From the NCBI GenBank assembly GCA_027297485.1, contig JAPUHZ010000192.1:1-8718 (forward strand): 8,718 nt of DNA, given 5' to 3'. The position numbers were made by a program, and so were the translations under genes. How positions within the stretch are numbered: the first letter of the stretch is position 1; each line of letters opens with the position of its first letter. The notes beneath the pieces were generated by a model. That model saw only the letters and a list, made by a program, of their open reading frames with translations. It did no database searches and had not been told where the DNA came from. The stretch is from Deltaproteobacteria bacterium (GTDB lineage: Bacteria; Desulfobacterota_B; Binatia; UBA9968). Below, in pieces: positions 1 through 6,514 of the stretch.

Positions 1-84
1 TATCGAGGGGTTGGGATTGCCGATTGCATCCACAGCGGAGAAGAGGCGGCCGAGACAGTTTTGAGCCGGCTCAAGGGGAGCTAA
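1..84 (+). CDS. Protoporphyrinogen oxidase-like protein, C-terminal end only (partial)
   Basis: The first reading frame is open from the window edge to a TAA at 82-84 and gives 27 residues beginning YRGVGIADCIHSGEEAAE. This matches the C-terminal signature I know from HemY/HemG-type FAD-dependent protoporphyrinogen oxidases (a G-x-Y-R/E-G-V-G-I-x-D-C-I-x-S-G run followed by an Ala/Glu-rich helix). That segment closes over the FAD in this amine-oxidase-like fold. The family converts protoporphyrinogen IX to protoporphyrin IX in haem synthesis. Only the tail is visible, so the catalytic parts cannot be checked, and another FAD amine-oxidase relative is possible. No terminator hairpin follows. 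Confidence 0.6.
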   Translation, partial: YRGVGIADCIHSGEEAAETVLSRLKGS

Positions 85-145
85 AGGCTCTCTGCTTTAA
101 CCAGCAAGCCAACCCAACCGGATCTCCGGCACAGAGCCGACAACC

Positions 146-173
146 TTGACAATGATCCTAAAAAGCTGATAAT
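146..173 (+). promoter_or_regulatory. Putative sigma70 promoter of the toxin-antitoxin module
   Basis: A perfect -35 hexamer TTGACA (146-151) is followed after 16 bp by GATAAT (168-173), five of six matches to the -10 consensus. A start site would fall near 180, only a few bases before the antitoxin ATG at 183. The -10 lies inside CTGATAATCAG (166-176), an 11-bp odd palindrome. GATAATCA is repeated exactly in tandem at 168-175 and 176-183. Such repeats over a promoter fit autoregulation by an antitoxin, which is usual for Phd/VapB families but is inferred here. Confidence 0.55.
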
Positions 174-182
174 CAGATAATC

Positions 183-536
183 ATGAAATCAGTCAAGCTG
201 GAAAGGATGTCCGCTCGAAAGGGCCGGACAAAAGGAAGGCAACAAACTCGCAGTGCCCTCGCCAATAAACCCGCCTGCATCATATCGGCGACCCAAGCGG
301 CACGAACCTTTTCCGACCTGCTCAACCGCGTCCGCTACCGTGGTGAAGTGTTTGTGATTGAGCGGGGCGGTGAGCCTATTTGTGAGATGTCTCCTGTCAA
401 GCCGCCTCGGTTTAGCGGCTCCGATTTATTGGGCTTGCTCCGTTCTTTGCCGAAACCTGATGCAGGCTTCTGGGATGCAGTGGAAGAAGCAACCCGACAA
501 GGACCTACAGTTCCGGAATCGCCGTGGGAGCGCTGA
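183..536 (+). CDS. Phd/YefM-family antitoxin of a VapC-type toxin-antitoxin module
   Basis: The 117-residue product has a Phd/YefM-type core from about residue 31: ISATQAARTFSDLLNRV, then a short beta segment (EVFVIERGGEPICEM). This is the N-terminal DNA-binding and dimerising fold of Phd antitoxins. The acidic, tryptophan-containing tail (about 85-117, including DAGFWDAVEEA) would wrap the toxin. Family members neutralise the toxin and repress their own operon. The first 30 residues are strongly basic (Lys/Arg/Gln/Ser), longer than the usual Phd lead-in. No Shine-Dalgarno precedes 183, and the putative transcription start is almost at the ATG, so a leaderless message is possible. An ATG at 207 would skip eight residues but has a purine-rich stretch too close to it. 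The gene overlaps the toxin gene by 13 bases. Confidence 0.8.
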   Translation: MKSVKLERMSARKGRTKGRQQTRSALANKPACIISATQAARTFSDLLNRVRYRGEVFVIERGGEPICEMSPVKPPRFSGSDLLGLLRSLPKPDAGFWDAVEEATRQGPTVPESPWER

Positions 537-925
537 TCGATTCAAGCGTCCTGATTGCCGGAGAACGTGGACAACTCGACCTTGAGGCCTTGATGGCCAG
601 ACATGCCGAAGAGGATTTCGCCATCTCAGCGGTCACCGCGTCGGAGTTGCTGCATGGTGTGCACCGTGCGAGGACACCGGCGCAACGGAGCCAACGGGAA
701 GCGTTTGTGGAGGGCCTGTTGGCTCAGCTTCCAGTGATCCCTTTCGATCTCGTAACCGGTCGCATCCATGCGCGCTTGGCTGCGGAACTTGCCGCGAAAA
801 AAGTGCTCATCGGGCTACACGACCTGATGATCGCGGCCACTGCGATGGCCAAGGGTTACGATGTCGCTACACGGGATGAGCGGAGCTTCCCGAAAATCCC
901 TGGTCTTTCCCTCCTGCGTTGGTGA
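524..925 (+). CDS. vapC: VapC-family PIN-domain ribonuclease toxin
   Basis: The 133-residue product is a full-length PIN domain. The acidic metal-binding residues are in the expected places: Asp6 (LIDSSVLI), Glu41 (VTASELLHG), Asp100 (LHDLMIAATA) and Asp118 (TRDERSF). VapC toxins are Mg2+/Mn2+-dependent endoribonucleases that cut tRNA or rRNA and stop translation until the antitoxin binds. The start is GTG at 524, inside the 3' end of the antitoxin gene (13-base overlap). There is only a weak GGA upstream, so translation is probably coupled to the antitoxin, which keeps toxin below antitoxin. No key residue is missing, so it is likely active. The cellular RNA target cannot be read from sequence. 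Confidence 0.88.
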   Translation: MGALIDSSVLIAGERGQLDLEALMARHAEEDFAISAVTASELLHGVHRARTPAQRSQREAFVEGLLAQLPVIPFDLVTGRIHARLAAELAAKKVLIGLHDLMIAATAMAKGYDVATRDERSFPKIPGLSLLRW

Positions 926-1094
926 GGGCAAGCCGCTGAGTGCGCATTCCGGTCAAATCGACCACTGAATCCGGCGGCATTGCGACCACCATCGCGTAAA
1001 TCTGGATCCGGCTTTACCCCGGTCTATATCCAACAAAACCTCATCCCCGCTCAGGTCCGGAAACATCTCAAGTTAGAGTCCGCCTTCAGGCAAG

Positions 1095-1520
1095 TTAATT
1101 TACCTCCTGCTGGCTTAAAGTTGGTTCGTAGAGCATCTGGATGACGATTCCATCAGGATCGGCACAGTAAAAGGAGGCGCTCCCATCGCGGTGGATCTTA
1201 AAGGAATGAATAATTCTAACCCCTTTTTTGCGAAATTCCTGCTCCAATTCCCGCACTCTCTCCACGCTCTCGACCACAAAGCCCAAATGGTCCAGATGCT
1301 GTCCAGCGAATGAAAGTTCAGTGCCTTGAGGGGTTTCATGCAGGGCAAGATTGTCGCAACCGGAAGAGAGATAGACATTCTGGGGGTCCGGTTCCCACAC
1401 CACCTCCATCCCCAAGATCTCTTGATAAAATGTCTTGGAGCGCTTGATCTCCTCGACTTTCAGGGCGATATGGCGCATCCCCTTCAGCCCCTTAAGAATG
1501 GATTTTGGTTTTTGAACCAT
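1095..1520 (-). CDS. VOC-superfamily (glyoxalase/dioxygenase-like) metalloprotein
   Basis: The 141-residue product is one vicinal-oxygen-chelate domain made of two beta-alpha-beta-beta-beta modules. The first starts at MRHIALKV (15-22) and the second at LDHLGFVV (76-83); it ends with the typical YCADPDGIVIQMLYEP (118-133). Likely metal ligands by position are His17, Glu62 and His78. The last-strand ligand, normally Glu, is Gln128, which some glyoxalases tolerate. VOC proteins include glyoxalase I, extradiol dioxygenases, methylmalonyl-CoA epimerase and fosfomycin-resistance enzymes; the reaction here is undetermined. The start is uncertain: ATG at 1520 has a GGGGA about 20 bases upstream, while Met15 begins at the domain edge and follows AAGGGG. 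It lies 55 bases downstream of the cytochrome gene on the same strand and may be co-transcribed with it. Confidence 0.8.
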   Translation of the reverse strand: MVQKPKSILKGLKGMRHIALKVEEIKRSKTFYQEILGMEVVWEPDPQNVYLSSGCDNLALHETPQGTELSFAGQHLDHLGFVVESVERVRELEQEFRKKGVRIIHSFKIHRDGSASFYCADPDGIVIQMLYEPTLSQQEVN

Positions 1521-1575
1521 AACCGGTAAGACTCAAAAATTCCCCTACCAGCAGCTAAGAAAGAGACCTTCCCCC

Positions 1576-2307
1576 TTAAGGAGATATGAACTTACACTTG
1601 CCGTATTGCACACTACCCCGGCCGTTATCTTCCAGCGAGGAGAGGTCGGAGAAGATCTGGAAGTTGAACTGCGAGCGGAAGACGTAGAATTTCTTGATTT
1701 TCACTGTCTGGTCAAACTCAACCCGGTCTACCTTGGCGCGGTCGCAGGTAACTTTTCCGGCAATGAGCGAGAACGAGCAGCGGGACAGAAAAACGCCCTC
1801 CGATAGCTCTTCGACACGTGTAGAGAATTGCCCTCGCTTAAGCTGCTCAGGAGTGTAGGCGGTCTCAAAATCGTATTTCCGCGTGGCTGGGCAGTGGTAC
1901 TTCGCAGCGGGATCCTTGCCTTTTTGCGTAGGGGCTCCTGCCAAAATCCAGCGGCGGATAATTTCTTTTTCACTCGCGGGAAGAGGATCCTCACCCGCTT
2001 CCGCATCCGGCATAATCTCATCGTCCACTGAAATGAATAGCTGAGATTCGTTCGGGTTTCCGCGAACAATCTTCTCCGGATCAGAGGCGAGCTTCCCCAG
2101 TTTAAGCACAAAATCAAATTCTCCCTTTGCCTTCTTTGACTCCCGAACCCCTGCGGGTCCGTGACACTTCGCGCACTTATTCTCAAAGATGCCTTTCACC
2201 TGTTTTGCCAGTTTCGCCTTCTCCGCCGGGGAGAGCTCCGCTGCGCCCTCCGCCCTGGAGCCCATTCCAAAAATCAGCAGCAAAATTAGAAGGAGCCCTC
2301 TCTTCAA
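1576..2307 (-). CDS. Secreted mono-haem c-type cytochrome with planctomycete-type haem domain and an unknown C-terminal domain
   Basis: The 243-residue product starts with a Sec signal peptide (MKRG, a Leu/Ile run to about residue 13, cleavage probably near 19-22). The haem-binding motif is CAKCH at 45-49 and the likely axial Met99 lies in EIMPD. The order CHGP, GNPNESQLF (83-91), IMPD and IIRRWILAGAP (116-126) matches the PSCyt1-like cytochrome domain seen in Planctomycetes and other phyla. It should act in the periplasm as an electron carrier or a haem module of a larger enzyme. Residues about 135-243 form a beta-rich segment I do not recognise, with four cysteines (139, 177, 188, 238) that could make two disulfides. 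The start is TTG at 2307, chosen because GGAGG lies 9 bases upstream (plus strand 2317-2321). Partner and pathway are unknown. Confidence 0.75.
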   Translation of the reverse strand: MKRGLLLILLLIFGMGSRAEGAAELSPAEKAKLAKQVKGIFENKCAKCHGPAGVRESKKAKGEFDFVLKLGKLASDPEKIVRGNPNESQLFISVDDEIMPDAEAGEDPLPASEKEIIRRWILAGAPTQKGKDPAAKYHCPATRKYDFETAYTPEQLKRGQFSTRVEELSEGVFLSRCSFSLIAGKVTCDRAKVDRVEFDQTVKIKKFYVFRSQFNFQIFSDLSSLEDNGRGSVQYGKCKFISP

Positions 2308-2911
2308 TGCTTAATTCCTCCCATTCCAGAAATTATTTTATACGCCTTGTGCACCCTATCCCCGAGTAAAAGGAGATGATTGGAACGCCCTTTTGAGGCA
2401 TGGCCACCAAGAACCCAAGAATTCCCGAAACAGCCACACGTCAGCCCGTCCTCGAGTGGCCCTACCGGCTACCGGAGGGGCGAACTGGTCGACAATCCTA
2501 TCGTTTTGGGCAGAGAGGAGAGTGTGCAATAATAAGCTGATACGTCAAGCGAAATCAAGTTATATCGACCACGGGGTTTGGACCCCGCGGTCGACAAAAG
2601 GGGAGAGCTGCCGCTTCTCCCCTTTGGAAACCCCATCGGCTTTGTGCCCGCGGCAAGCCGCCGGGTTTGATAATAATCAAGCTTTAGGTCGAGGTCGGAG
2701 GCTGCCCTCGGTTATCTCCCCTCTTACGCTATTTTTAACTGCTTTTATCGGCCCAGAACGGGCCGTACAGGCGATGAATATCCCTCGTTCCGGGCCCAAG
2801 CAAATAATTTGCAAATCTACACTCCATGGAGCGAAGGGAGACCCCACCGACGTAATGCATCCCTCTTTTACCCCCTTGCACCACAGAGAGAAAAGGAGGA
2901 TATTTTAAAGC
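2308..2911. other. 604-bp intergenic region between divergent cytochrome and amrS genes, rich in inverted repeats
   Basis: No convincing protein gene lies here. An open frame at 2393-2908 has an unprotein-like composition and is judged spurious. At the left end are the minus-strand Shine-Dalgarno (2317-2321) and a TATAAA-like -10 (2337-2342, minus) for the cytochrome gene, without a good -35. The centre (2565-2796) holds a series of G+C-rich inverted repeats listed separately. On the right are the short palindromes GCAAATAATTTGC (2800-2812) and CTCCATGGAG (2822-2831), possible operator half-sites or chance. GGAGG at 2895-2899 is the amrS ribosome site, 12 bases from the ATG. Confidence 0.6.
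2565..2796 (+). ncRNA. Candidate structured RNA or 5' leader upstream of amrS
   Basis: Successive hairpins can be drawn by eye. First: 2565-2570 with 2589-2594 plus 2572-2576 with 2583-2587, one A/C mismatch, loop TTTGGA. Second: ten perfect pairs, 2597-2606 with 2616-2625 (AAAGGGGAGA / TCTCCCCTTT), loop nine. Third: 2647-2653 with 2658-2665, one bulged C, loop CAAG. Fourth: 2667-2671 with 2676-2680. Fifth: 2690-2694 with 2706-2710. Sixth: 2749-2754 with 2760-2765, which competes with an eleven-pair helix, 2750-2760 with 2786-2796 (one mismatch). I compared it from memory with TPP, SAM, FMN, cobalamin, c-di-GMP, fluoride, guanidine, tmRNA, RNase P and SRP RNA and saw no match. The strand is assumed from the downstream amrS. 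The repeats are seen; an RNA function is inference. Confidence 0.3.
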
Positions 2912-3973
2912 ATGAAAGAGGCCCTTTGGTGGGAAACCCAGGAGGACGGCCGCATTCTCTGCACCCTCTGCCCCCGCTACTGCAAGATCGGAGAGGGTCA
3001 GGTGGGGTTCTGTTACATCCGAAAAAACATAGACGGCAAACTCTATTCCCTGGGGTACGGCAAATCGGCTGGCTTTGCCATTGATCCCATCGAGAAAAAG
3101 CCGCTCAATCACTTTCTGCCCGGCACAGCCATTTTGAGCTTCGGCACGGCAGGCTGCAATTTGGGCTGTCGCTTCTGCCAGAACTGGAGCATGAGTAAGG
3201 CAAAACTGGACGATGCCCAAAGCCTGAGCGCGGGTCCGGAAGAGGTTGTGGAGTTGGCGTTGAAGCACAACGTTCCGAGCATCGCTTTTACCTACAATGA
3301 TCCGGTCATCTGGGGCGAATTCGTCATCGATATCTCTCGCATCGCCCGCGAGCGCGGCCTAAAGAGTGTCATGGTGACGGCTGGCTATATCACCCCAGAG
3401 GCCCGTCCAGAGGTCTATCGGTACATCGACGCGGCTAACGTGGATCTCAAGGCCTTTACCGAACGATTTTATCACAAGCTGACTTTCTCTCATCTCGATC
3501 CTGTCCTGGATACGCTCAAATGGCTTAAGAACGAAACCGACATCTGGTTTGAGATTACCAATCTCATGATTCCCGGAGAGAACGATGACCCGGAAGAGAC
3601 TAAACAGCTTTGTGACTGGGTGCTGGAAAACTTGGGGGACAGTATCCCCCTTCACTTCACCGCCTTTCATCCCGATTTCAGGATGATGGACAAGCCTAAA
3701 ACCCCTCCCTCTACTCTCAGCCGCGCGCGTCAGATCGCCCTCTCGACGGGAATTAAATACTGCTATGTGGGAAATGTCTTTGACGACGAGGGACAGACAA
3801 CCTACTGCCCCAGCTGCGGTTGTGCCCTTATCCGCCGCTCTTGGCACGATATCCTGGAGTATCGTCTCGTAGGAGATCATTGTCCTTGTGGCCAGAAGAT
3901 CCCCGGTTTTTTCCTCACGCGCGAAAAGGCCGCCCGGCGACCGCGAGCGCAGTCCATCCTACAGATGCAGTAA
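2912..3973 (+). CDS. amrS: AmmeMemoRadiSam system radical SAM enzyme
   Basis: The 353-residue product belongs to the COG1180 (PflA-related) radical-SAM branch called AmrS. The [4Fe-4S]/SAM motif is C-x3-C-x2-C at Cys82, Cys86 and Cys89 (GCNLGCRFCQNW), inside SFGTAGCNLGC. An N-terminal cysteine cluster (Cys17, 20, 24, 34) and a C-terminal one (Cys299, 302, 304 and Cys324, 326) are typical of the subfamily and may bind extra Fe-S or zinc. AFTYNDPVIWGEF and VDLKAFTERFY are further family landmarks. Length is normal. AmrS is widely conserved, usually with AMMECR1 and Memo homologues; its substrate is not established to my knowledge. Those partners are not in this window. GGAGG at 2895-2899 precedes the ATG by 12 bases, slightly long. 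A 604-bp structured gap lies upstream; ptsP follows after 78 bases with its own promoter-like element. Confidence 0.9.
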   Translation: MKEALWWETQEDGRILCTLCPRYCKIGEGQVGFCYIRKNIDGKLYSLGYGKSAGFAIDPIEKKPLNHFLPGTAILSFGTAGCNLGCRFCQNWSMSKAKLDDAQSLSAGPEEVVELALKHNVPSIAFTYNDPVIWGEFVIDISRIARERGLKSVMVTAGYITPEARPEVYRYIDAANVDLKAFTERFYHKLTFSHLDPVLDTLKWLKNETDIWFEITNLMIPGENDDPEETKQLCDWVLENLGDSIPLHFTAFHPDFRMMDKPKTPPSTLSRARQIALSTGIKYCYVGNVFDDEGQTTYCPSCGCALIRRSWHDILEYRLVGDHCPCGQKIPGFFLTREKAARRPRAQSILQMQ

Positions 3974-4009
3974 AACAGCCCCCTTTCCGCCCAGCTAAGA
4001 AAACTACAT

Positions 4010-4039
4010 TTGTATTTTCTGGTTAAACCCGCGTAGAAT
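4010..4039 (+). promoter_or_regulatory. Putative promoter directly in front of ptsP
   Basis: TTGTAT (4010-4015, four of six to the -35 consensus) is followed after 18 bp by TAGAAT (4034-4039, five of six to the -10). Transcription would begin near 4046-4052, at or just before the ptsP ATG at 4052. This fits the absence of any Shine-Dalgarno and suggests a leaderless or nearly leaderless message. It is a consensus match by eye only. Confidence 0.35.
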
Positions 4040-4053
4040 AAACTGCAGTTTAT
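4038..4053. repeat. 16-bp perfect palindrome overlapping the ptsP start codon
   Basis: ATAAACTGCAGTTTAT is identical to its own reverse complement over all 16 bases. It covers the end of the predicted -10, the predicted transcription start and the first two bases of the ptsP ATG. This placement suits an operator for a dimeric repressor, or a small hairpin that masks the start codon. Palindromes of this length can arise by chance about once in several windows of this size, so position is the main argument. Confidence 0.45.
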
Positions 4054-6454
4054 GAAAAAGGCGCAAAAATCTTCCCGAAGAGCTGTTCCCCACTTGGTGA
4101 TCCTGGAGGACATCAGTACGCTGATCAGTCACTCCCAGGATCTTCAGGAAACCCTTAAGAGCATCGTGGCTATCGTGACGGAGCGTATGGACACGGAGGT
4201 CTGTTCTCTTTATATTTTTGACCGGCAGAAAAATCGCCTCACCCTCCGTGCCACCATGGGATTGGGTAAAGAAGCGGTTGGAAGAGTCTCCATGGGGATC
4301 AACGAAGGTTTGACCGGTCTGGTGATTGAAAAGATGCGCCCGGTCATGGTCGTTGATGCCCAAGCCCATCCCCGTTACAAATATTTTCCTGAGACCGGTG
4401 AGGAGCGCTTTCATTCTTTCATGGGAGTTCCCCTGATCGAAAAAAAGATGCCTCTAGGCGTGCTGGTGATTCAGACCTCGCGCCGGCGGGAGTTCTCTCG
4501 GGATGAGATTCGCCTGCTCAAGGCCATCTCGGCTCAGGTGTCGAGCATTATCATCCAGGTGCGGCTGCTCGATTCCCTTAAGGATAAGGAGCGGGAGCGA
4601 AAGGAATACCATAAGCGCCTGGTGGATGCCCTACGGAGACTCCGATCTTATGAAGGGAGACGCCGGGAAGGAGTCGCCCGAGGGATCAGGCACAAATGGA
4701 GGGGCCGCCTGGCCGGCCTATCAGTAACCCCAGGCTTCGGTCGCGGGACAGCCTATGTTCTTAAGCCGCGGATGGACTTGCGCTCGGTTAAGAAAGAGCG
4801 AGCCAAGAGCCCCAAGAGGGAGATCGAGAGATTCCGGGCCGCAGTGGAGAGGGGAATTGAGCAGGTTCACAACCTCAAGCAGCGTATGAGCACCCTGATC
4901 TCGAGGGAAGAGGGGGCCCTCTTCGATGTTCACCGGTTGATCCTTGAGGACCCTGCAGTCATTGAGCAGATAGAGGGAAAGATTCGTAAGGAGGGGTATG
5001 TCGCGGAGTACGCCGTCAGCAGTGTCTTTGGGCAGTACCTCCAATCCTTTACACAAATCGAGGACAATTATCTGAGAGAGCGGGCGGCGGATGTCAGGGA
5101 CGTGGTACAGAGGCTGTTAGAAAACCTCTCCGGGATAAAGGAAAAAAAAGTGGTCCTTCCCAAAGAGGCTATTCTGGTGGCAGAGGACATTTCCCCTGCG
5201 GATCTCACCCTCATCGGGGAAGACCATTTTCAGGGCATTGTGCTCTCCACCGGTGGAGTGACTTCCCACGCCTCGATCTTGGCTAAATCCTTTGAGATCC
5301 CTAGTGTAGTCGCGGTGGAGGGGTTGTTGGACGCCGTGCGGCCGGGGGATTCCCTGATCGTTGATGGGAACTCCGGGGTCGTCTATATCAACCCAAGTCA
5401 GGAGATTATAGGGGAGTACGATCGGGTGGAGCGGGAATATCTCGCGTTTAATCGCCAACTGGAGGAAATCCGGGACCTCCCCGCAGAGACCCTGGACGGT
5501 CACCGTGTCTCCCTCTATGCCAACATCGGTCTTTTGAGCGACATTGCCTTTGCCCATCTTCACGGGGCCCAGGGGGTTGGGCTCTACCGTACTGAGATTC
5601 CTTTCCTGACGCATCGGGATTTTCCCACTGAGGAGGAACAGCACACGCTTTATCGTCGCGTCATAGAGGGGATGGGGGGTAAACCCGTAACGATCCGCAC
5701 GCTCGACATCGGCGCAGATAAGTATCCCTCTTATGTGCGCAGAGCAAGGGCGGAGCCTAATCCTTTCTTAGGCTGGCGCTCTATCCGTATCTCGCTCGAG
5801 GTAACAGAGATCTTCAAGACCCAACTCCGAGCTATCTTGAGGGCCGGGACCTCGAGTCGGGTTCGATTGATGGTCCCCATGGTATCGAGCTTAGAGGAGA
5901 TATTGAAGGTCAAAGAAATCCTGGGGGAGGTCAAGGCGGAATTGGAGCGAGAAGAGGCCCCCTTTGATCACCAGATGGAATTAGGGATCATGGTGGAGGT
6001 CCCTTCTGCGGTTCAACTGGCCCCCCGGCTTGTTCGCGAAGTTGATTTTTTGAGTATCGGGACCAATGACCTTATTCAGTACATTTTGGCTGTGGACCGG
6101 AGCAACCGCAAGGTTGCCGGTCTTTACGAACCCTTCCACCCGGCGGTGCTTGCCGCGCTAATGCATACCATTGAGGCGGCCAAGAGGGAAGGCAAACGGG
6201 TAGGGATGTGTGGGGAGATGGCAGGGGATCCTCTCTGCACCTTGCTTTTACTGGGTATGGGGCTGGAGGAGTTCAGCATGGGATCTCTTTTTATTCCCGT
6301 GGTCAAAAAGGTTATTCGCTCCGTGACTTACCAAGCGGCCAAGACTTCGACCCGGATTGTCCTTCAAATGGACACGGTTGGGGAGATCAAGAAATACCTA
6401 TTTGAGCAGATGCGTGACCTCGGCATGGTGGAGCTTATGGAATTGTACCACTAA
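4052..6454 (+). CDS. ptsP: Phosphoenolpyruvate-protein phosphotransferase with N-terminal GAF domain (Enzyme I-Ntr, PtsP)
   Basis: The 800-residue cytoplasmic protein has, in order: a GAF sensor domain (about 16-175); a charged Arg/Lys-rich helical linker (about 175-215); the Enzyme I N-domain starting at GLSVTPGFGRG (222 on); the phosphohistidine domain with GGVTSHASILAKS, active His406; and the PEP-binding TIM barrel with GLYRTEIPFL, RTLDIGADK, FLGWRSIRISLE, SIGTNDLIQY and catalytic Cys720 in GMCGEMAGDP. All signature residues are present, so it should autophosphorylate on His406 from PEP and pass the phosphate to an NPr/HPr-like carrier. In proteobacteria the GAF domain of PtsP binds glutamine or other signals of nitrogen status. 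No NPr or EIIA gene is in this window. No Shine-Dalgarno is visible at 4052; the start is supported by the GAF domain beginning just after it. The arrangement fits regulation rather than sugar uptake. Confidence 0.93.
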   Translation: MKKAQKSSRRAVPHLVILEDISTLISHSQDLQETLKSIVAIVTERMDTEVCSLYIFDRQKNRLTLRATMGLGKEAVGRVSMGINEGLTGLVIEKMRPVMVVDAQAHPRYKYFPETGEERFHSFMGVPLIEKKMPLGVLVIQTSRRREFSRDEIRLLKAISAQVSSIIIQVRLLDSLKDKERERKEYHKRLVDALRRLRSYEGRRREGVARGIRHKWRGRLAGLSVTPGFGRGTAYVLKPRMDLRSVKKERAKSPKREIERFRAAVERGIEQVHNLKQRMSTLISREEGALFDVHRLILEDPAVIEQIEGKIRKEGYVAEYAVSSVFGQYLQSFTQIEDNYLRERAADVRDVVQRLLENLSGIKEKKVVLPKEAILVAEDISPADLTLIGEDHFQGIVLSTGGVTSHASILAKSFEIPSVVAVEGLLDAVRPGDSLIVDGNSGVVYINPSQEIIGEYDRVEREYLAFNRQLEEIRDLPAETLDGHRVSLYANIGLLSDIAFAHLHGAQGVGLYRTEIPFLTHRDFPTEEEQHTLYRRVIEGMGGKPVTIRTLDIGADKYPSYVRRARAEPNPFLGWRSIRISLEVTEIFKTQLRAILRAGTSSRVRLMVPMVSSLEEILKVKEILGEVKAELEREEAPFDHQMELGIMVEVPSAVQLAPRLVREVDFLSIGTNDLIQYILAVDRSNRKVAGLYEPFHPAVLAALMHTIEAAKREGKRVGMCGEMAGDPLCTLLLLGMGLEEFSMGSLFIPVVKKVIRSVTYQAAKTSTRIVLQMDTVGEIKKYLFEQMRDLGMVELMELYH

Positions 6455-6485
6455 AACAGAGGGCAAAAGGGTTGCAGGCAGGGTA

Positions 6486-6514
6486 TTGACTTTTTGGGGC
6501 TCATCTTATATTAT
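6486..6514 (+). promoter_or_regulatory. Strong putative sigma70 promoter of the oxygenase operon
   Basis: TTGACT (6486-6491, five of six) and TATTAT (6509-6514, five of six) are separated by the optimal 17 bp. Predicted start is near 6521, giving a leader of about 40 bases with AGAAAGGA (6546-6553) six bases before the ATG at 6560. This is the best promoter match in the window and suggests the operon is transcribed independently of ptsP. Confidence 0.65.

Noticed and set aside
926..1094. Terminator or small gene between the convergent vapC and VOC genes
   Set aside because: There are only short inverted repeats (such as GGTC/GACC) with no T-run, and a 19-codon GTG frame at 940 has no support.
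2400..2540. 46-codon ATG frame (MATKNPRIPETATRQPVLEW...)
   Set aside because: It reads somewhat like protein, but the only purine-rich stretch (GAGG) is one base from the ATG and there is no homology I recognise. Too weak to call.
2550..2830. Possible known RNA (tmRNA, RNase P, SRP, 6S, common riboswitches)
   Set aside because: Conserved cores were looked for on both strands and none was seen. It is reported only as an unassigned candidate.
2393..2908. 171-codon open frame in the gap before amrS, in the same frame as amrS
   Set aside because: It has no recognisable domain, a composition unlike a folded protein and no ribosome site, and it runs straight through the inverted repeats. A TAA separates it from amrS.
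2735..3268. 177-codon minus-strand frame over the amrS start
   Set aside because: It is antisense to the conserved N-terminus of amrS and has no domain of its own.
6455..6485. Rho-independent terminator after ptsP
   Set aside because: No stem with a following T-run is present in this short gap; the TTTTT at 6491-6495 has no hairpin before it.
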